Below, piece by piece: positions 61,448-64,000 of a stretch of DNA of 64,000 bases. The notes under the pieces are model-generated. The model had not been told where the DNA came from, ran no database searches, and saw only the letters and a program-made list of their open reading frames with translations. The stretch comes from Butyricicoccus faecihominis (lineage in GTDB: Bacteria > Bacillota > Clostridia > Oscillospirales > Butyricicoccaceae): the NCBI RefSeq assembly GCF_024462775.1, contig NZ_JANGCE010000004.1, positions 1-64,000 on the forward strand, given 5' to 3'. Position 1 is the stretch's first letter; each line of letters opens with the position of its first letter. Made by a program: the position numbers and the translations under genes.

Positions 61448-63343
61448 TTATTCCTCGCCGTCCTTGCGGTGGCCGAGCAGCGCGCCGACAGCGGCGGTGA
61501 GCAGGCCGAGCGGGAACAGCAGGCCCGGGGTAAGGCCGCCGGTCTGCGGCAGCTTTGCCGCCGCTTTCGGTACCTCTTCGTCGGGAAGCTCGACGGTTTT
61601 GCCGTCCTCTTCCTCCGCGCCGGGCGCGAGAGGCGTCTCCCCTTCCGGAATCTCCGTGGTATCGCCGGGGGAAAGCGGCGCCTCGCCGTCCGGGATCTCG
61701 GTTGTATCGCCGGGCGAGAGCGGTATTTCACCATCCGGGATATCGATCCCGCCGTCGGGTTGGCCCGGCTTATGGTTGTTATGGCCGCCGTCGTTACGGC
61801 TGGGCTCGCGTTCATTCATGACGGTCAGCGCTGCGCCATCGGCATGCGCCGTACCTTCCGTATCCAGACGGCGCACGGATATAGAACCGTTTTGCTCAAA
61901 AAGCTCGATGGGCCAAACGGCCTTTCGCTCGCTCTGTCCGGCGATCGATTCGCCCAAATAGTAACCGTCCGGCGCCTTGGTCTCGGTCAGCGTATACGCG
62001 CCTGTCGGCAGGTTCTGAAAGACGATGCGCCCGTTTTCATCGGTCGTGAGCGGCTTTTCCTCTGTGTATTTCGCGCCCGTTACGTCGTAATACGCGCCCG
62101 CGGCGTCTTTCAGGGTAAACACCGCGCCCGCGAGCGTATTGCCCAACTGGCTGTTCTCCTGCTCCGCATCACGCTTGACAATGGAAAGCGCGCCAAAGCG
62201 AACGTTTGTAATCGTGATCGCGCCGTTTTCCACCGCGGTCGCGCCTTCGCTGTCCGCCCGCTCGACAATGGGCGCGCCGTTCTCATCGCGCTTTACATTC
62301 AGCTTCCAAACGGTCTTGCGCGCGGTCTGCCCCTCCACCTGTTCACCGAGGTGATAGCCCGCGGGAGCGACGGTCTCGGTCAGCGTATAGCCGCCCATGG
62401 GCAGGTTTCTGAAAACAAGCTTGCCGTCCGCCTGCGTTTCCAGTTCGCGCGTTTCGCCTTCGCCGAGCTTGCCGGAAGCGCCGTAATAGTTCCCCTCGTC
62501 GTCCGCAAGCGTAAATTTCGCGCCAGCCAGAGCGCCAGCCGTTTCCGCATCGCGCTTCACGACGGTGATCGAGCCGTAGCGCTCGTTCGTAATGACCAGC
62601 TTGCCGTCCGTAAGCTGCATGTCTTCGCTGGAAACTATCGTATCGCCGTTTGCGTTTTGCTCCACCGTCAGTTTCCAGCTGGTCTTGCGCGGCGTTTGTC
62701 CATTCGCCATGCCAAGCTGGTATCCTTCCGGGGCGGCGGTCTCGGTCAGCGTGTATGTACCCACCGGCAGCTTGCCGAAGGCGATACGGCCGGCAGCGTC
62801 GGTCTCAAGCTCCTTTTTATCCGCCGATACCGCGCCGGTGGCATCGTAATACTTGCCGTGCGCGTCGGTCAGCGTAAACTTTGCGCCCGCAAGGACCGCG
62901 CCGTTTTCCGCATCCTGTTTTTCCACGGTCAGCGAACCGACCGGATCGTTTTTAATCGTTGCGGTAAGCGTCTTTTCGCCGTCGAATGCAAATACGTGTT
63001 CCGCGTTCTCCGGAAGTTGATAGCCGTCCGGCGCCTGTGTCTCCGTTAGCTTGACAAACTGGGTATCCTTCGGCAAGCCGCTGATCTTCAGCGTGCCGTC
63101 CGCCTTGGTTTTTAAGCCCGCCGCGAACGTGGTATAGGTTTGACCGTCCGCGGAATAGGCGGCGTCAAATTTCGCGCCCGCAAGCTTTAGCGCGGTGTTT
63201 TGGGAAGAAACCTTGGTCAATGTCAGGCTTTTGCGTTCGGCGGCCGTGCCGCCGTGGGGGCCGCCCGCGCCCCCCCCCCCCCGCCGGCCGCTTTTTTGCC
63301 CTGCGGGCGTAGAATCTCCAAAAGGCGGGTAGAGCGTGGGCAA
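61448..63343 (-). CDS. LPxTG-anchored SpaA/Cna_B-repeat surface protein, 5' end missing or disrupted
   Basis: A frame of 631 codons with a surface-protein body but no believable start. Four SpaA/Cna_B beta modules follow one another (each ends in LTETxAPxGYxLG, with isopeptide-type Lys and Glu). Next come three 15-residue repeats of the type IPDGEAPLSPGDTTE, then the sortase signal LPQTG, a hydrophobic helix and HRKDGEE. It would be covalently attached to peptidoglycan. The N-terminus lacks a signal peptide: the first in-frame start is a TTG (63343) without a ribosome binding site, and a run of 13 G on the minus strand (63270-63282) lies between it and the first module. It is truncated, phase-variable or misassembled. 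Confidence 0.72.
   Translation of the reverse strand: MPTLYPPFGDSTPAGQKSGRRGGGGAGGPHGGTAAERKSLTLTKVSSQNTALKLAGAKFDAAYSADGQTYTTFAAGLKTKADGTLKISGLPKDTQFVKLTETQAPDGYQLPENAEHVFAFDGEKTLTATIKNDPVGSLTVEKQDAENGAVLAGAKFTLTDAHGKYYDATGAVSADKKELETDAAGRIAFGKLPVGTYTLTETAAPEGYQLGMANGQTPRKTSWKLTVEQNANGDTIVSSEDMQLTDGKLVITNERYGSITVVKRDAETAGALAGAKFTLADDEGNYYGASGKLGEGETRELETQADGKLVFRNLPMGGYTLTETVAPAGYHLGEQVEGQTARKTVWKLNVKRDENGAPIVERADSEGATAVENGAITITNVRFGALSIVKRDAEQENSQLGNTLAGAVFTLKDAAGAYYDVTGAKYTEEKPLTTDENGRIVFQNLPTGAYTLTETKAPDGYYLGESIAGQSERKAVWPIELFEQNGSISVRRLDTEGTAHADGAALTVMNEREPSRNDGGHNNHKPGQPDGGIDIPDGEIPLSPGDTTEIPDGEAPLSPGDTTEIPEGETPLAPGAEEEDGKTVELPDEEVPKAAAKLPQTGGLTPGLLFPLGLLTAAVGALLGHRKDGEE
61625..61745. 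repeat. 45-bp tandem repeats in the surface-protein linker
   Basis: Three imperfect 45-base units encoding 15-residue repeats (IPDGEIPLSPGDTTE, IPDGEAPLSPGDTTE, IPEGETPLAPG) just before the LPQTG signal. Such wall-spanning linkers often vary in copy number. Confidence 0.65.
63270..63282. repeat. 13-base homopolymer (poly-C on plus, poly-G on coding strand)
   Basis: A run of 13 C near the 5' end of the surface-protein frame. Each gain or loss of a base would change which upstream frame joins the body. Confidence 0.85.
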
Positions 63344-63402
63344 ATTCGCTACATCTTGTACAAAAATCGGTTTTTGTTCCCGAATTAGCTGTGAAACCGC
63401 GC

Positions 63403-63418
63403 GGGAATGTGGTATACT
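63403..63418 (+). promoter_or_regulatory. Extended -10 promoter of the ABC-F gene
   Basis: TGG directly followed by TATACT (63413-63418) is an extended -10 element, 42 bases before the ABC-F start. A weak GTGAAA lies at -35. Confidence 0.5.
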
Positions 63419-63459
63419 GATACAGATTGAATATATGACAAACGGAGGATATCCTATCC

Positions 63460-64000
63460 ATGATCACTGTATCTGAATTAAGCCTGAACTTCAGCGGCGA
63501 GCCGCTGTTTAAAAACGTCAACATGAAATTTACCGAGGGCAACTGCTACGGTATTATCGGCGCGAACGGCGCGGGTAAATCTACTTTTTTGCGCATCCTC
63601 TCGGGCGATCTTGATTCCTCTTCCGGCACGGTATCCATCGCTTCCAAAGCGCGTATGTCCGTGCTCAAACAGGATCACTTCGAGTTTAACGAGGAAACCG
63701 TTTTGAACACCGTATTGGGCGGCAACCCGCGCCTGCTCGCCGTGATGCGCGAGAAGGACGAGCTGTACATGAAGGACCCCTTCACCGAGGAGGACGGCAA
63801 CAAGGCAGCCGATCTGGAAGCCGAATTCGCCGAAATGAACGGTTGGGATTCCGAGACCGAAGCGTCCCAGCTGCTGAACGGTCTGGGCCTTGACGCGGAC
63901 GCGATCCTGTACAGCGAAATGAAAACGCTGGGCGACACCGAAAAGGTAAAGGTGCTGCTGGCGCGCGCGCTGTTCGGCAAGCCCGATATCCTGCTGATGG
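63460..64000 (+). CDS. ABC-F family ATPase, N-terminal part
   Basis: The first 180 residues of a gene that runs off the right edge. ATG 63460 has GGAGG upstream. MITVSELSLNFSGEPLFKNVN leads to the Walker A GIIGANGAGKSTFLRIL, then the YbiT/Uup-type Q-loop (VLKQDHFEFNEETVL) and an inserted acidic helical arm. The signature region reads TLGDTEKVKVLLARALFGKPD, a variant of the LSGGEK/Q pattern. ABC-F proteins act on ribosomes, as translation factors or antibiotic protection, and have no membrane part. Which subclass it is depends on the missing half. Confidence 0.92.
   Translation, partial: MITVSELSLNFSGEPLFKNVNMKFTEGNCYGIIGANGAGKSTFLRILSGDLDSSSGTVSIASKARMSVLKQDHFEFNEETVLNTVLGGNPRLLAVMREKDELYMKDPFTEEDGNKAADLEAEFAEMNGWDSETEASQLLNGLGLDADAILYSEMKTLGDTEKVKVLLARALFGKPDILLM

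Noticed and set aside
61307-63049. 580-codon plus-strand frame opposite the LPxTG protein
   Set aside because: Antisense of the repeated SpaA modules, so its own repeats are only mirror images. No start signal. Its beginning lies inside repeat element B.
63301-63420. Upstream extension of the surface-protein frame as a real N-terminus
   Set aside because: The frame stays open for about 40 codons before the TTG but has no start codon, signal peptide or ribosome binding site, and overlaps the ABC-F promoter region.

Overview
The window reads as the chromosome of a spore-forming-type, low-G+C-phylum bacterium with an unusually GC-rich genome, most likely a gut Clostridia member near Oscillospirales (Butyricicoccus/Agathobaculum-like). 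This is inference from gene content: SpoVG, rpoD-dnaG-dgt order, luxS, AddAB instead of RecBCD, a BlaI/M56 pair, an LPxTG surface protein and consistent GGAGG ribosome binding sites. No rRNA, tRNA, CRISPR array or integrase was recognised.

Layout. 0-13.2 kb is accessory metabolism. It holds the end of a Gfo/Idh oxidoreductase, an AraC regulator and a cytidylate-kinase-like protein, then an AT-richer catabolic island. The island carries an AraC-GH39 fusion regulator, a double alpha/beta-hydrolase esterase, a DctPQM TRAP transporter and an AspT-type carrier. An iron alcohol dehydrogenase and a carboxymuconolactone-decarboxylase-like protein follow, behind a MerR/AdhR-type operator. 13.4-20.3 kb is a BlaI-type repressor with two tandem, very large M56 sensor peptidases and clear BlaI operators. 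20.4-23.7 kb holds envelope genes (smr-like, murC, spoVG, a UgtP-like glycosyltransferase). 24-29.1 kb is a TetR / MMPL transporter / secreted helical protein module. 29.1-30.4 kb has a nonsense-broken XRE gene, an intact XRE gene and an intergenic repeat cassette.

30.4-46.2 kb is housekeeping: Na/Pi symporter, C26 amidohydrolase, rpoD, dnaG, dgt, yigZ, hflX, rpmE, luxS, a MerR-TipAS regulator, MATE, HAD, ClC and IMP dehydrogenase. 46.2-53.2 kb is addBA. 53.5-57.9 kb has a membrane GGDEF-EAL protein behind a terminator-bearing leader, then a CcdA-TlpA fusion. 57.9-60.2 kb is a probable thiol/oxidant stress operon (rhodanese lipoprotein, Rrf2, RclA-like). 60.3-64 kb has a ferredoxin-flavodoxin, an LPxTG SpaA-type protein with a missing 5' end and a 13-base homopolymer, and the start of an ABC-F ATPase.

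The most unusual signal is a dispersed, highly structured non-coding element of about 215-223 nt, present twice (53.25-53.54 kb and 61.15-61.44 kb). The two copies share conserved hairpins and show compensatory changes in others. Each copy is bracketed by two copies of a 31-37 nt hairpin that is specific to its own locus, as if the element had entered a terminator hairpin and duplicated all of it. Its last hairpin also occurs alone behind rpoD. A second, unrelated repeat family lies at 23.9 and 30.2 kb.
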